From: Treponema sp.
Lineage (GTDB): Bacteria; Spirochaetota; Spirochaetia; Treponematales; Treponemataceae
Length of the DNA stretch: 22,602 nt
Direction: 5' to 3'
NCBI GenBank assembly: GCA_017963165.1
Contig: JAGCTZ010000213.1
Span: 1-22,602 of the forward strand
The notes beneath the pieces are model-generated. The model saw only the letters and a program-made list of their open reading frames with translations, did not search any database and had not been told where the DNA came from. This document shows, piece by piece, positions 1 through 7,488 of the stretch (the first letter of the stretch is position 1; every line of letters begins with the position of its first letter). The position numbers were made by a program, and so were the translations under genes.

Positions 1-1
1 G

Positions 2-43
2 GGATATGATTTCAAGCAGCTGATTCGATTAATGAACACCTAA
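2..43 (+). CDS. 3' end of an unidentified upstream gene (partial)
   Basis: The window opens in an apparent reading frame giving GYDFKQLIRLMNT and then a TAA stop, followed about 50 nt later by a strong hairpin terminator. Only about 13 codons are visible, so no family can be named. A transposase C-terminus is one possibility, because the hairpin arm GGACAGCC resembles the ends of some insertion sequences, but nothing here proves that. The frame could also be chance. Confidence 0.3.
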   Translation, partial: GYDFKQLIRLMNT

Positions 44-90
44 GAAAAAAAAACAATAAACGAAAATCTACAAAATTCATTTAAACTTAA

Positions 91-143
91 AAAAGGCTGT
101 CCTTTTTGAAGTCTTTTTAATAACTTCCAGGACAGCCCCTTTT
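91..143 (+). terminator. Strong hairpin terminator, possibly bidirectional
   Basis: GGCTGTCC (95-102) pairs with GGACAGCC (130-137). A second stem, GAAGT (108-112) with ACTTC (123-127), lies inside it. The hairpin is flanked by AAAA on the left and CCTTTT on the right, so it could stop transcription from either side. It follows the partial ORF ending at 43. The outer arms could instead be a transposon end; no second end is in the window. Confidence 0.55.
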
Positions 144-215
144 AGCGAGTCTCCGAGCAGCTGTGCTGCGAAGGCGGTCTCGCCCGCTACACGCTGAAGT
201 GCTTTGTAATTATAG
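144..215. other. GC-rich intergenic block, possible dispersed repeat
   Basis: This stretch is visibly richer in G and C than the AT-rich DNA on both sides. It contains small inverted repeats such as GCAGC (157-161) with GCTGC (165-169). On the minus strand it is open in more than one frame, but no start, ribosome binding site or recognisable protein goes with it. Its composition suggests a dispersed repeat or the scar of a mobile element; that is inference. Confidence 0.3.
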
Positions 216-482
216 ATGCTACCACTCGCGCGGCAGCTTCTTTATATGGAGGGGAATATATATTATTATGAAAGTATGGATTATAGTTATGTATTACATT
301 CTGCAGTGCCTGTTTTCGAAAAGTTTGCAGATTTCGGGTTTGAAAAAACTAGGGATGAATATGTTTGTAAAAAATTAATTGATGTAGATGGGTCGGGGTT
401 TGATGTAATTATCACTTGCAGTCCTGGGGCTACCCTAGCCGCTCAGGTTTTTGATAAGGCGACGGCTGCCTTTATTCTATAA
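216..482 (+). pseudogene. Short truncated ORF, possibly a remnant of an MmcQ/YjbR-like small protein
   Basis: An 88-codon frame whose core, FEKFADFGFEKTRDEYVCKK and then IDVDGSGFDVIITCS with QVFDKAT, reads like the beta-strand part of small MmcQ/YjbR-related proteins. After DKAT it stops within five codons (AAFIL, stop), where such proteins normally continue, so it is probably 3'-truncated. The start is unclear. ATG at 216 lies directly after a stop codon, ATG at 246 and 276 are in frame, and the only good ribosome binding site, GGAGGGG at 248-254, best suits an out-of-frame ATG at 268. The family assignment is from memory of sequence patterns and is weak. Confidence 0.33.
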
Positions 483-493
483 AAAAGAATAAT

Positions 494-535
494 GCCGCCA
501 GTCAAATAATTCAATTTGAAAAGCGGCGAGTTTTT
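494..535. terminator. Bidirectional intrinsic terminator between the left-edge ORF and hslU
   Basis: GCCGC (494-498) pairs with GCGGC (523-527), and inside it TCAAAT (502-507) pairs with ATTTGA (514-519) around a 6-nt loop. GAGTTTTT follows on the plus strand and ATTATTCTTTTTT on the minus strand. It therefore fits as the end of the plus-strand ORF stopping at 482 and of the long minus-strand operon ending with hslU at 560. Confidence 0.7.
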
Positions 536-559
536 CATAGCGATAATTTATCTTTTTTT

Positions 560-2038
560 TTACAAAATATATCTTGAAAGATCCTGATTTTCGGAAATGC
601 CTTGAAGCTTTGAATCAACATAAGCGGCGTCGATTTTGATGGTTTCGCCTTTGTGTTCGTCGGCTTCAAAGTTTATGTCGGCAAGAACCTTTTCCATGAT
701 GGTGTGGAGGCGTCTTGCACCAATATTTTCTGCGCTGGCATTTACTTCTTCGGCGACAACACTCATGCGGTCTAGGGCATCTTCAGTAATATCAAGCTTT
801 ACACCTTCTGTTTCGAGAAGCGAGGTGTACTGCATGATAAGGCTGTTTTTTGGTTCCTTAAGAATGCGTTTAAAGTCTTCCTTGTGGAGGGAATCGAGTT
901 CCACACGCAGAGGGAAGCGACCCTGAAGTTCAGGAATAAGGTCACTTGGGGCAGCAACACTAAAAGCTCCTGCTGCAATAAACAAAATGTGGGTTGTGTC
1001 TACAACTCCAAACTTTGTATTTACATTGCTTCCTTCTACAATTGGAAGGATATCACGCTGAACACCTTCGCGGCTTACATCCTGACCGTGGCTTTCGCCA
1101 TGAACAGCAATTTTATCTATTTCATCAATGAAAATTATTCCACTCTGCTCTACCCTTTTCTTTGCTTCGTCGGCAACCTTGTCATGATCTACCATGCTGT
1201 CCAAAACTTCTTCGGTAAGAAGCTTGCGTGCTTCTCTTACTGTAACAGAACGCTTTTTGCCACGACCACCACCACGAATCATGTTTACGAGCCCCTGCAT
1301 GCTATTCTGCAGATCATCAATAGATCCACCTGCAATAATTTCCATGCTTGGTCCCTGAGAATTGTTTGTGACAATCATGTCTACTTCACGGTCTTCGAGC
1401 TTGCCTTCTCTTAGCATCTGGCGGAATTTTTCGCGGGTAGAATTGTCTACTGGTTTTGATTCTTCATTTTTCTGAGAAACTTCTCCTTTTGTCTGGCCTG
1501 CAATTTTGTTCAGGTCAATTTGGATTTCTGTTGGTGAGCTTTGTGTAATAAAACCCATAGGAATAGCATCTGATTCAGAAGACTTTTCTTCTTTAGCAGG
1601 TTTATCGTTAGTACCAGGTAACAAAAGATCAAGCAGACGTTCTTCTACCTTGCTTACAGATTTTTCTCTCAGCTGATCTTCCATTTCGGCTTTTACATCC
1701 TTGTAACCTACAGCCATAAGATCACGAACCATACTTTCTACATCACGGCCAACATAGCCTACTTCGGTGTATTTTGTAGCTTCTACCTTTATAAAAGGTG
1801 CTCCGCAAAGCTTGGCAAGACGGCGTGCAATTTCTGTTTTACCACAACCGGTTGGTCCAATCATCAAAATATTTTTTGGAGCCACCTCGTCGCGGATTTC
1901 TTCCGGCAGTTTAAGACGACGGAATCGGTTACGCAATGCAACAGCTACTGCCTTTTTGGCTTCCTGTTGCCCGATGATATACTGGTCAAGGCGTTCTACA
2001 ATTTGTTTAGGTGTAAGTTCTTTATTTTCTGTGTTCAT
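560..2038 (-). CDS. hslU: ATP-dependent protease ATPase subunit HslU (ClpY)
   Basis: AAA+ unfoldase of the cytoplasmic HslUV protease: hexameric rings unfold substrates by ATP hydrolysis and feed them to HslV. Visible motifs are Walker A GPTGCGKT (61-68), pore loop GYVG (94-97), Walker B IIFIDEID (301-308), the arginine-bearing LQGRFP (371-376), sensor-2 GARR (440-443), and the C-terminal tail DLSRYIL that docks into HslV. At 492 residues it is longer than the E. coli protein of about 443. The excess is in the I domain (about 110-270), which is rich in charged residues and Ser. ATG at 2038 lies 3 nt after the hslV stop, with only a weak GGAA ribosome binding site, so translational coupling to hslV is likely. 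It is the last gene of the operon, followed by the terminator at 494-535. Confidence 0.97.
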   Translation of the reverse strand: MNTENKELTPKQIVERLDQYIIGQQEAKKAVAVALRNRFRRLKLPEEIRDEVAPKNILMIGPTGCGKTEIARRLAKLCGAPFIKVEATKYTEVGYVGRDVESMVRDLMAVGYKDVKAEMEDQLREKSVSKVEERLLDLLLPGTNDKPAKEEKSSESDAIPMGFITQSSPTEIQIDLNKIAGQTKGEVSQKNEESKPVDNSTREKFRQMLREGKLEDREVDMIVTNNSQGPSMEIIAGGSIDDLQNSMQGLVNMIRGGGRGKKRSVTVREARKLLTEEVLDSMVDHDKVADEAKKRVEQSGIIFIDEIDKIAVHGESHGQDVSREGVQRDILPIVEGSNVNTKFGVVDTTHILFIAAGAFSVAAPSDLIPELQGRFPLRVELDSLHKEDFKRILKEPKNSLIMQYTSLLETEGVKLDITEDALDRMSVVAEEVNASAENIGARRLHTIMEKVLADINFEADEHKGETIKIDAAYVDSKLQGISENQDLSRYIL

Positions 2039-2041
2039 GTG

Positions 2042-2584
2042 CTATTCCAATGTTTCTATAGTCAAATTCTGATTTGTATAAATACAGATGCTTCCTGCAA
2101 TTTTCAACGAACGTTCTGCAATTTCGCGGGCGCTCAAATCTGAGCTGTCAAGATATGCAAGAGCAGCAGAATAAGCATAATTTCCGCCCGAGCCGATTGC
2201 AATTGCATCCTTTTCCGGTTCAATAACGTTTCCGTCGCCGCTTATAAGAAGGATTTTTTCTTTATCTGCAACAAGCAACATTGCTTCGAGCTTCTGCAGT
2301 GTGCGGTCCGTACGCCATGCCTTAGCAAGTTCAACAGCAGAGCGCATGATGTCTCCGTTATATTCCTTTACCTTTGCTTCGAATTTATCAAGAAGTGTAA
2401 ATGCATCTGCAACGCTGCCTGCAAAGCCAGTTAATATTTTCCCATCATAAATCTTGCGAACTTTTCGTGAATTACCCTTGCAGACTGTATCTCCAAGTGT
2501 ACACTGACCGTCACCAGCCATTGCAATTTTTCCATCACGTTTTACAGCCAGAATAGTAGTGCTTCGAATCTTTGTTTTTGGCAT
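2042..2584 (-). CDS. hslV: ATP-dependent protease peptidase subunit HslV (ClpQ)
   Basis: Proteasome-like N-terminal-nucleophile threonine peptidase, 180 residues, forming the proteolytic chamber of HslUV. The sequence [19 protein letters not shown] matches the family start. The nucleophile should be Thr9, exposed after removal of [22 protein letters not shown] and ICIYTNQ are further family motifs. A TTG at 2596 would add four residues, but the GGAG ribosome binding site (2591-2594) overlaps that TTG and sits 6 nt before the ATG at 2584, so the ATG is chosen. A short propeptide is also seen in other bacterial HslV/ClpQ proteins. It is immediately followed by hslU and preceded by its own probable promoter. 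Confidence 0.95.
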   Translation of the reverse strand: MPKTKIRSTTILAVKRDGKIAMAGDGQCTLGDTVCKGNSRKVRKIYDGKILTGFAGSVADAFTLLDKFEAKVKEYNGDIMRSAVELAKAWRTDRTLQKLEAMLLVADKEKILLISGDGNVIEPEKDAIAIGSGGNYAYSAALAYLDSSDLSAREIAERSLKIAGSICIYTNQNLTIETLE

Positions 2585-2616
2585 TAAAATCTCCAATCTA
2601 AAAAATTATATTTTTA

Positions 2617-2645
2617 AATATAATAATATTTGTGTGAATTGGCAA
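2617..2645 (-). promoter_or_regulatory. Probable sigma-70-type promoter of hslVU
   Basis: On the minus strand TTGCCA (2640-2645) and TATATT (2617-2622) are separated by 17 nt, giving a start near 2610, about 25 nt before the hslV ATG. It lies just downstream of the 31-bp-spaced repeat array, so HslVU may be made independently of the upstream operon. No CIRCE-type heat-shock operator was seen. Confidence 0.5.
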
Positions 2646-2680
2646 ATGAAAAAGAAAGATTTGAGATTCACCTGTAACGC

Positions 2681-2785
2681 ATTTACGTGCAAATTCAACA
2701 TATTCTGCAATACACACGTAAATCATTTTTTATCTGATATTCATTTACGTGCAAATATCAAAAATTCCTCGAAATGCACGTTAAT
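2681..2785. repeat. Four ACGT-centred motifs spaced exactly 31 bp (two diverged 62-bp hairpin units)
   Basis: ATTTACGTGCAAAT occurs at 2681-2694 and 2743-2756. Inverted partners ACACGTAAAT (2713-2722) and TGCACGTTAAT (2775-2785) alternate with them. The four ACGT cores are centred at 2686.5, 2717.5, 2748.5 and 2779.5, exactly 31 bp apart. The stretch can be read as two diverged 62-bp tandem units, each able to fold into a 9-11 bp stem. It begins at the NUDIX stop codon and ends about 35 bp before the hslV promoter. A T-run follows one hairpin on the plus strand only, so it is not an obvious terminator for the minus-strand genes. Confidence 0.7.
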
Positions 2786-3282
2786 CAAAAATCTCTTGCC
2801 ATTTTTCCGAACATTCCGTAGCGAAGTCCTACAGAGTAAACAAATTCTTCATTTTTAATCATCTGCTGAATAAGTTCATCAGAAGCCCACTTTACATCAA
2901 TTGCTTCATCCGGTTCAAGAATGACAGACTCCAGAGGTATATCTCTTTTCAAAATAAAAATATCCTGAAAATAGTTTTTATGTGCATAGGTTGTAAGCAA
3001 TTGTAAATCTGATTCGTCTACAATAATTCCTGTTTCTTCTTTTAATTCACGCACGGCAGACTGTAAAGTTGTTTCACCGGAAAGAGTTCCACCACCTACA
3101 AATTCCCATAAGTTTCCTGACTTTTTATTTGGATGCCGCTTTGTTATAAGGAAACTGCCATTTGAATTCTTAATCCAGATTTCACAGCAAACATAAAACT
3201 CTCCTTCGGCAAAAGGTTCTCCTCTTACATGAGTACGTCCAAGAGCCTTTCGATTTGCATCATATAAATCCCAATATTCCAT
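2785..3282 (-). CDS. NUDIX hydrolase
   Basis: A 165-residue hydrolase of the NUDIX superfamily, cleaving nucleoside-diphosphate-linked substrates. The NUDIX box is complete at residues 64-86: Gly64, Glu70, then RELKEETGI (78-86), exactly G-x5-E-x7-REUxEExGU. The N-terminal YWDLYDANRKALGRTHVRGE is the layout of the subgroup often annotated as related to isopentenyl-diphosphate isomerase; the true substrate cannot be read from sequence. Start ATG at 3282 has GGAG about 10 nt upstream. It sits 30 nt after xerC and before hslV, where the related Firmicutes cluster has no NUDIX gene, so it looks like an insertion into a conserved gene order. Confidence 0.9.
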   Translation of the reverse strand: MEYWDLYDANRKALGRTHVRGEPFAEGEFYVCCEIWIKNSNGSFLITKRHPNKKSGNLWEFVGGGTLSGETTLQSAVRELKEETGIIVDESDLQLLTTYAHKNYFQDIFILKRDIPLESVILEPDEAIDVKWASDELIQQMIKNEEFVYSVGLRYGMFGKMARDF

Positions 3283-3312
3283 TATTTATTCATTCTCCAT
3301 TCTTAAAAGAAA

Positions 3313-4212
3313 TTATGAATGCGGATGTGCCTTGTTGTAGATTTCTTTTAGTTTTTCTGTTGTCATGTGGGTATATCTTTGAGTCGTACTTATAGAACTG
3401 TGGCCGAGCATTTCCTGAACCATGCGGACATCTGCACCGTTTCCAATCATTGTTGTTGCAAAGGTATGGCGGAAAGCGTGCGGATTCATATGTCTGTTAG
3501 TTCCTTCCGGTCCTGAATATCTTGTAATTATATAATGAATTCCACCAACAGATAACGCAACACCTTTTTGATTAATAAAGAATCGGTCTGTAGAACCAGT
3601 AGTTCCATTTGCTTCCATTACTTTTTTTCTGTCGGGTAGATACTCCTGAATAGCATTGCGGGCTTCGTTGCCAAAATAAACAACACGCTGCTTATTACCT
3701 TTTCCTGTAACAACTGCGCTATGATAATCAGCAGAAAAATCAGCAAGACAGAGATTTGTTATTTCACTAACACGGCAACCGGAAGAATACAGCATTGTAA
3801 AAAGAGCCTTGTCGCGCGTGCCCCATAAAAGTTCATTTCGTTCGGGTTCGGTGCAAAGTTCATTAACTTCTGGCTGCGTCATAAAACGAGGTACCTTTTT
3901 TGGAAGCTTTACAGTTTTAAGATCAATGGCAGGATTTCGTTTTACATGTCCGAATTTAAGTGCATACGAAAAAAGAGTTCTGACAGCTGCAATAAATCTG
4001 TTTACAGAAGCCGCAGCTCTATGCTGTTTTGAAAGTTGACCTATACAAAGCCTTAGACTTTCACCAGTAACAGCATCTATATCCAGTTCTGGCGAAAGAA
4101 AAACCTGTAGTTGTTCAAGATCCTTTTTATATCCAAGTACAGTATTTTCCGAAAGGTTTCGGACTGCAGAAATATAAATGAGAAATTCATCTACAAGTTC
4201 TTTTAAAACCAT
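3313..4212 (-). CDS. xerC: Tyrosine recombinase, XerC-like
   Basis: Cytoplasmic site-specific recombinase of the XerC/XerD family, which resolves chromosome dimers at dif during division. Length 299 is typical. An N-terminal SAM-like core-binding domain (about 1-90) precedes the catalytic domain, with the full set Arg147 (SSGCRVSEI), Lys171, His245 and Arg248 (HAFRHTFA), His271 (MLGHSS) and nucleophile Tyr280 (TTQRYTH). It follows topA and precedes NUDIX-hslV-hslU, the position of codV (xerC) in Bacillus subtilis, which supports the XerC name over XerD. The ATG at 4212 has only a weak purine-rich upstream stretch. A second Xer protein is encoded at 8190-9086. Confidence 0.87.
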   Translation of the reverse strand: MVLKELVDEFLIYISAVRNLSENTVLGYKKDLEQLQVFLSPELDIDAVTGESLRLCIGQLSKQHRAAASVNRFIAAVRTLFSYALKFGHVKRNPAIDLKTVKLPKKVPRFMTQPEVNELCTEPERNELLWGTRDKALFTMLYSSGCRVSEITNLCLADFSADYHSAVVTGKGNKQRVVYFGNEARNAIQEYLPDRKKVMEANGTTGSTDRFFINQKGVALSVGGIHYIITRYSGPEGTNRHMNPHAFRHTFATTMIGNGADVRMVQEMLGHSSISTTQRYTHMTTEKLKEIYNKAHPHS

Positions 4213-4231
4213 AGGCGTTTCTTTTTCTTCA

Positions 4232-4275
4232 ACCCTTCGACAGGCTCAGGGACCACAAAACAGCTCAGGGACCCC
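4232..4275. repeat. REP-like intergenic element with duplicated GCTCAGGGACC
   Basis: Between topA and xerC lies CCTTCGACAGGCTCAGGGAC, with the core GCTCAGGGACC present twice (4244-4254 and 4263-4273). It is more GC-rich than its surroundings and contains CCCT/AGGG inverted ends. The same kind of string is known as a widely scattered intergenic sequence in unrelated bacteria, so it is probably a copy of a dispersed palindromic repeat. It could act as a weak hairpin between the two genes. Confidence 0.55.
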
Positions 4276-4282
4276 AATATGA

Positions 4283-6421
4283 TTACTCTTCGGTTTCTGC
4301 TGGTTCTGTTACAGCAACATCTCCATCATTTGTGTGCAGATAGTTACAGTCAGGATTTATACAAGACTTGTAGCTTCCGTTCTTTTTATCAAACTTTTCT
4401 ACCAGGAACCAGCCGCACTGAGGGCAGTACTGGTCAATCGGCTTAAAGTGGCTTATAAAGTTACACTTTGGATAGTTTGTACAACCATAGAAGGATTTAC
4501 CTCGCCCCTTGGTTTTGCGTTCAACAATATCACCACCACATCCCTTGCAAGGACATTTTGCAAGTGGAATTGATTTTGTATTATGACACTCCGGGAATCC
4601 TGAACAGGCAAGGAAGTAACCAAAACGGCCAAGCTTTTTCACCATAGGCTTTCCACAAAGCTCACACTTAAGGTCTGTCTGCTCATCAAGGAAACCTTTT
4701 ATGCTTTCCTGAGTTTCCATTACTTCATCAACACGCTTTTTGAATGGTCCGTAAAAGTCACCCATCATTGTGTTCCAGACAAGTGTATCATTTTCAACTT
4801 CATCAAGCTTATTTTCTACTTCTGCTGTGAAGGATTCATTTATTACTTCAGGGAAGGATTCAACAAGAATCTTAGAAATCATTCTACCAAGCTGTGTAGG
4901 AACAAGCTGTTTGTTTGAGCGTGTTACATAATAGCGGTCAAGAAGAACAGAAATAATTGGTGCATAAGTAGAAGGACGACCAATTCCCTTTTCTTCGAGC
5001 ATTCTTACGATTGAAGCATCTGTATAGCGTGCAGGTCCCTGTGTAAAATGCTGTTCCGGATGGAATTTTTCTACCTTGATTTCTTCTCCTTCCTTCATTG
5101 ACGGAAGCGAAGTAGATTTATCTTCTTTTGAAGAAAGAAGCTTTATAACATTGTAAAAGCCTTTTTCTGCAACTTTACTTGCAGCAACTCTGAATATAGC
5201 ATCACCACTTGCAATCTCAACACTTGTAGTAATCATCTTTGCATTGTTCATCTGAGAAGAAACAAAACGCTCCCAGATAATTGAATACAAACGGAATTGA
5301 TCGTGATTAAGATATTCTTTTACACTTTCCGGTGTATAAGTTGTATAAGTAGGACGAATACCTTCGTGGGCATCCTGTGCTGCTTTTCCTACAGAGTAAT
5401 GAATAGGTTCCGGTGGCAGATCATTTGGATAATTTTTTGAAAGCCAGCTGCGAACATCTTCCAAGGCTGTATCAGATATACGTACAGAGTCTGTTCGCAT
5501 ATATGTAATAAGTCCGACACGGTTCTGACCAATCTGAATACCTTCGTAAAGCTGCTGTGCAATCTGCATTGTTTTACGCGATGTATAGCCAAGTTTATTT
5601 GCAGCTGCCTGTTGAAGCTTTGAAGTTGTAAACGGTGCTTTTGGACGAACAGTCTTATCTGTTTTTTTGACGGAAGTTACAATACAAGGAGTATTTTTGA
5701 TTGTATCCATTATTTTGTTTACTTCTGCTTCTGATTTAAGTTCCGGGTTTTCACCCTTATATTTTACAAGTTGAGCAGTAAAGTTTGATTTGCCTTTTGA
5801 AAAATCAGCATCCAATGTCCAGTATTCTTCTGGCATAAAATCTTCTACTTCTTTTTCGCGTTCGCAGATAAGTCTAAGTGCTACAGACTGAACACGACCT
5901 GCAGAAAGACCGTTCTTTACCTTTGTCCACAAAAGCGGACTAAGATTATAACCTACAAGTCTGTCAAGAACACGACGAGCCTTCTGTGCATTTACTTTTG
6001 CTTCTACAATTTCGCCAGGATTTTTCACAGCTTCTGTAATTGCTGTTGGTGTAATTTCGTTAAAAACAATACGGCTGATTTTTGCGTTTGTTTTATCTTT
6101 AAGGGCATTGTTCAAATGCCAGGCAATTGCTTCTCCTTCGCGGTCATTATCCGATGCAAGCAAAACATAATCTGCTTTTTTTGCATCCTTCTGAAGCTCC
6201 TTTAAAAGCTTTGCACGACCTCTTACAGTTATGTATTCAGGCTGGAAGCCGTGATCTACATCTATGGCCATTCGCGACTTAGGTAAATCAATAAGATGTC
6301 CCATAGAAGCCTTTACTGTATAACCTGTTCCTAAATATTTTTCGATTGTGTGTGCTTTTGCTGGAGACTCTACAATTACAAGAGTCTGTGGTGTTTTTTC
6401 TTTAGCTTTTTTGGTTGCCAT
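4283..6421 (-). CDS. topA: DNA topoisomerase I (type IA)
   Basis: Relaxes negative supercoils by cutting and passing single strands. The 712-residue protein starts with a TOPRIM domain: TLVIVESPAKA (Glu18) and the acidic SDNDREGE (Asp91, Asp93, Glu95). Catalytic Tyr307 is in GLITYMRTDSVR. QGPARYTDAS and EEKGIGRPSTYAPII (about 476-490) are further conserved blocks. Three C4 zinc-ribbon repeats follow at about 586-612, 623-653 and 666-692, then an acidic tail. The start ATG at 6421 has GAGGA about 8 nt upstream, inside the end of dprA, and the genes are only 2 nt apart. The dprA-topA-xerC order matches that of B. subtilis smf-topA-codV. Confidence 0.97.
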   Translation of the reverse strand: MATKKAKEKTPQTLVIVESPAKAHTIEKYLGTGYTVKASMGHLIDLPKSRMAIDVDHGFQPEYITVRGRAKLLKELQKDAKKADYVLLASDNDREGEAIAWHLNNALKDKTNAKISRIVFNEITPTAITEAVKNPGEIVEAKVNAQKARRVLDRLVGYNLSPLLWTKVKNGLSAGRVQSVALRLICEREKEVEDFMPEEYWTLDADFSKGKSNFTAQLVKYKGENPELKSEAEVNKIMDTIKNTPCIVTSVKKTDKTVRPKAPFTTSKLQQAAANKLGYTSRKTMQIAQQLYEGIQIGQNRVGLITYMRTDSVRISDTALEDVRSWLSKNYPNDLPPEPIHYSVGKAAQDAHEGIRPTYTTYTPESVKEYLNHDQFRLYSIIWERFVSSQMNNAKMITTSVEIASGDAIFRVAASKVAEKGFYNVIKLLSSKEDKSTSLPSMKEGEEIKVEKFHPEQHFTQGPARYTDASIVRMLEEKGIGRPSTYAPIISVLLDRYYVTRSNKQLVPTQLGRMISKILVESFPEVINESFTAEVENKLDEVENDTLVWNTMMGDFYGPFKKRVDEVMETQESIKGFLDEQTDLKCELCGKPMVKKLGRFGYFLACSGFPECHNTKSIPLAKCPCKGCGGDIVERKTKGRGKSFYGCTNYPKCNFISHFKPIDQYCPQCGWFLVEKFDKKNGSYKSCINPDCNYLHTNDGDVAVTEPAETEE

Positions 6422-6423
6422 AA

Positions 6424-7488
6424 TTAATCCTCGAACAGCTTTTGCTGAACTATATTTGCACTGCGAGTTCCCGGCATTTCGGCCAGAGCCTTGCAGTAAT
6501 CTTTATAATCTTTTATGATCGGAGCTCCGTCCTTAATGAACTTTTCCGGTCTGTTTTCCAATTTATATTTACTCACTCCGCCAAGTGCAAAATCTTTTTC
6601 AAGCTCATGCACAACGGTTGCCGAAACTTTTTCTGCAAGCGAACCAAAGGCTGCCTGATGAATCATTACGTCCCGGTTATAATCAACTGCAAAATCTGCA
6701 GTAATAAGCGCTCCGCTTCCTGCAGGAGCTTCTATAACCACCGTTGCCGGTGAAAGTCCTGCAATTATTCTATTTCGGCCGACAAAATGAAAGTTGGCCA
6801 TCGGTGTACCAGGCTCGTATTCACTAATAATACAACCGCCTGTTTTCAAAATATGTTCTGCCATACGCTTGTGACCATAAGGCACAATTTCATCAATGGC
6901 ACTTGGAAGTACAGCAATTGTTTTTCCAAGAATACTACAGTCTCCACTTTTTTCGTCTGTATCAAAGAAAGCGTTTATTGCACCCTGATGTGCACAACCG
7001 TCAATTCCATTTGCAAGGCCCGAAACAACATTACAGCCATCAAGGGTTGCTGCGTAAGCAAAGTCTATTGCTGCAGCTTTTCCATCTGGAGTAATTCTTC
7101 TTGTCCCAACAATAGAAACAGAACGTTCCTGTAAAACACTGACATTTCCTCTAAAAAACAGAAGAAAAGGTGCGTCAGAAATCTGTCGTAAAAGCTCCGG
7201 ATATTCTGTATCGTCATAAAAAACAAGACCTATATTCCGTGCTTTACATCGCTGTAAGACAAGCTTTGCCGCCATAAGATTGGCCTGTCCGTTCCATCCA
7301 ATTCGGTTCTTTATTGTACGACCGGCAAGGTTTTCAATCTCTTCTATAGACATTAATGCAAGTTTAGAAGAACTGTCAATATTATTTGCAAAATTTTTCT
7401 TCTCTTGAAGCGTTAAAAATGAAATTCTTGCAAGAGAAAGCAATAAAATGAGCCTGTCATTCTGTAAATCAGTTTCCGTAAGCAGCAT
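6424..7488 (-). CDS. dprA: DNA processing protein DprA (Smf)
   Basis: Cytoplasmic Rossmann-fold protein that binds incoming single-stranded DNA and loads RecA during transformation; it is also kept in many species not known to be competent. In 354 residues it shows SIVGTRRITPDG (125-136), SGLANGIDGCAHQGAI (156-171), FHFVGRNRIIAGLS (233-246) and VIEAPAGSGALITA (251-264), the usual DprA landmarks. An N-terminal helical region (1-80) precedes them, and the C-terminal 70 residues are more variable. The ATG at 7488 overlaps the preceding lipoprotein gene by 20 nt and has no close ribosome binding site, so coupling is likely. It is followed by topA. Confidence 0.94.
   Translation of the reverse strand: MLLTETDLQNDRLILLLSLARISFLTLQEKKNFANNIDSSSKLALMSIEEIENLAGRTIKNRIGWNGQANLMAAKLVLQRCKARNIGLVFYDDTEYPELLRQISDAPFLLFFRGNVSVLQERSVSIVGTRRITPDGKAAAIDFAYAATLDGCNVVSGLANGIDGCAHQGAINAFFDTDEKSGDCSILGKTIAVLPSAIDEIVPYGHKRMAEHILKTGGCIISEYEPGTPMANFHFVGRNRIIAGLSPATVVIEAPAGSGALITADFAVDYNRDVMIHQAAFGSLAEKVSATVVHELEKDFALGGVSKYKLENRPEKFIKDGAPIIKDYKDYCKALAEMPGTRSANIVQQKLFED

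Noticed and set aside
165..200. GCGAAGGCGG followed by CGCTGAAG resembles part of 16S rRNA
   Set aside because: The match is a few short words with no flanking rRNA sequence or structure; treated as chance.
884..1414. A long plus-strand open frame opposite hslU
   Set aside because: It is antisense to a fully conserved hslU with intact motifs and has no recognisable protein sequence.
2585..2596. A TTG start for hslV adding MEIL
   Set aside because: The TTG overlaps the GGAG ribosome binding site that serves the ATG at 2584.
2681..2785. Regularly spaced repeats as a CRISPR array
   Set aside because: The repeats are short and alternate in orientation, and no cas genes are present.
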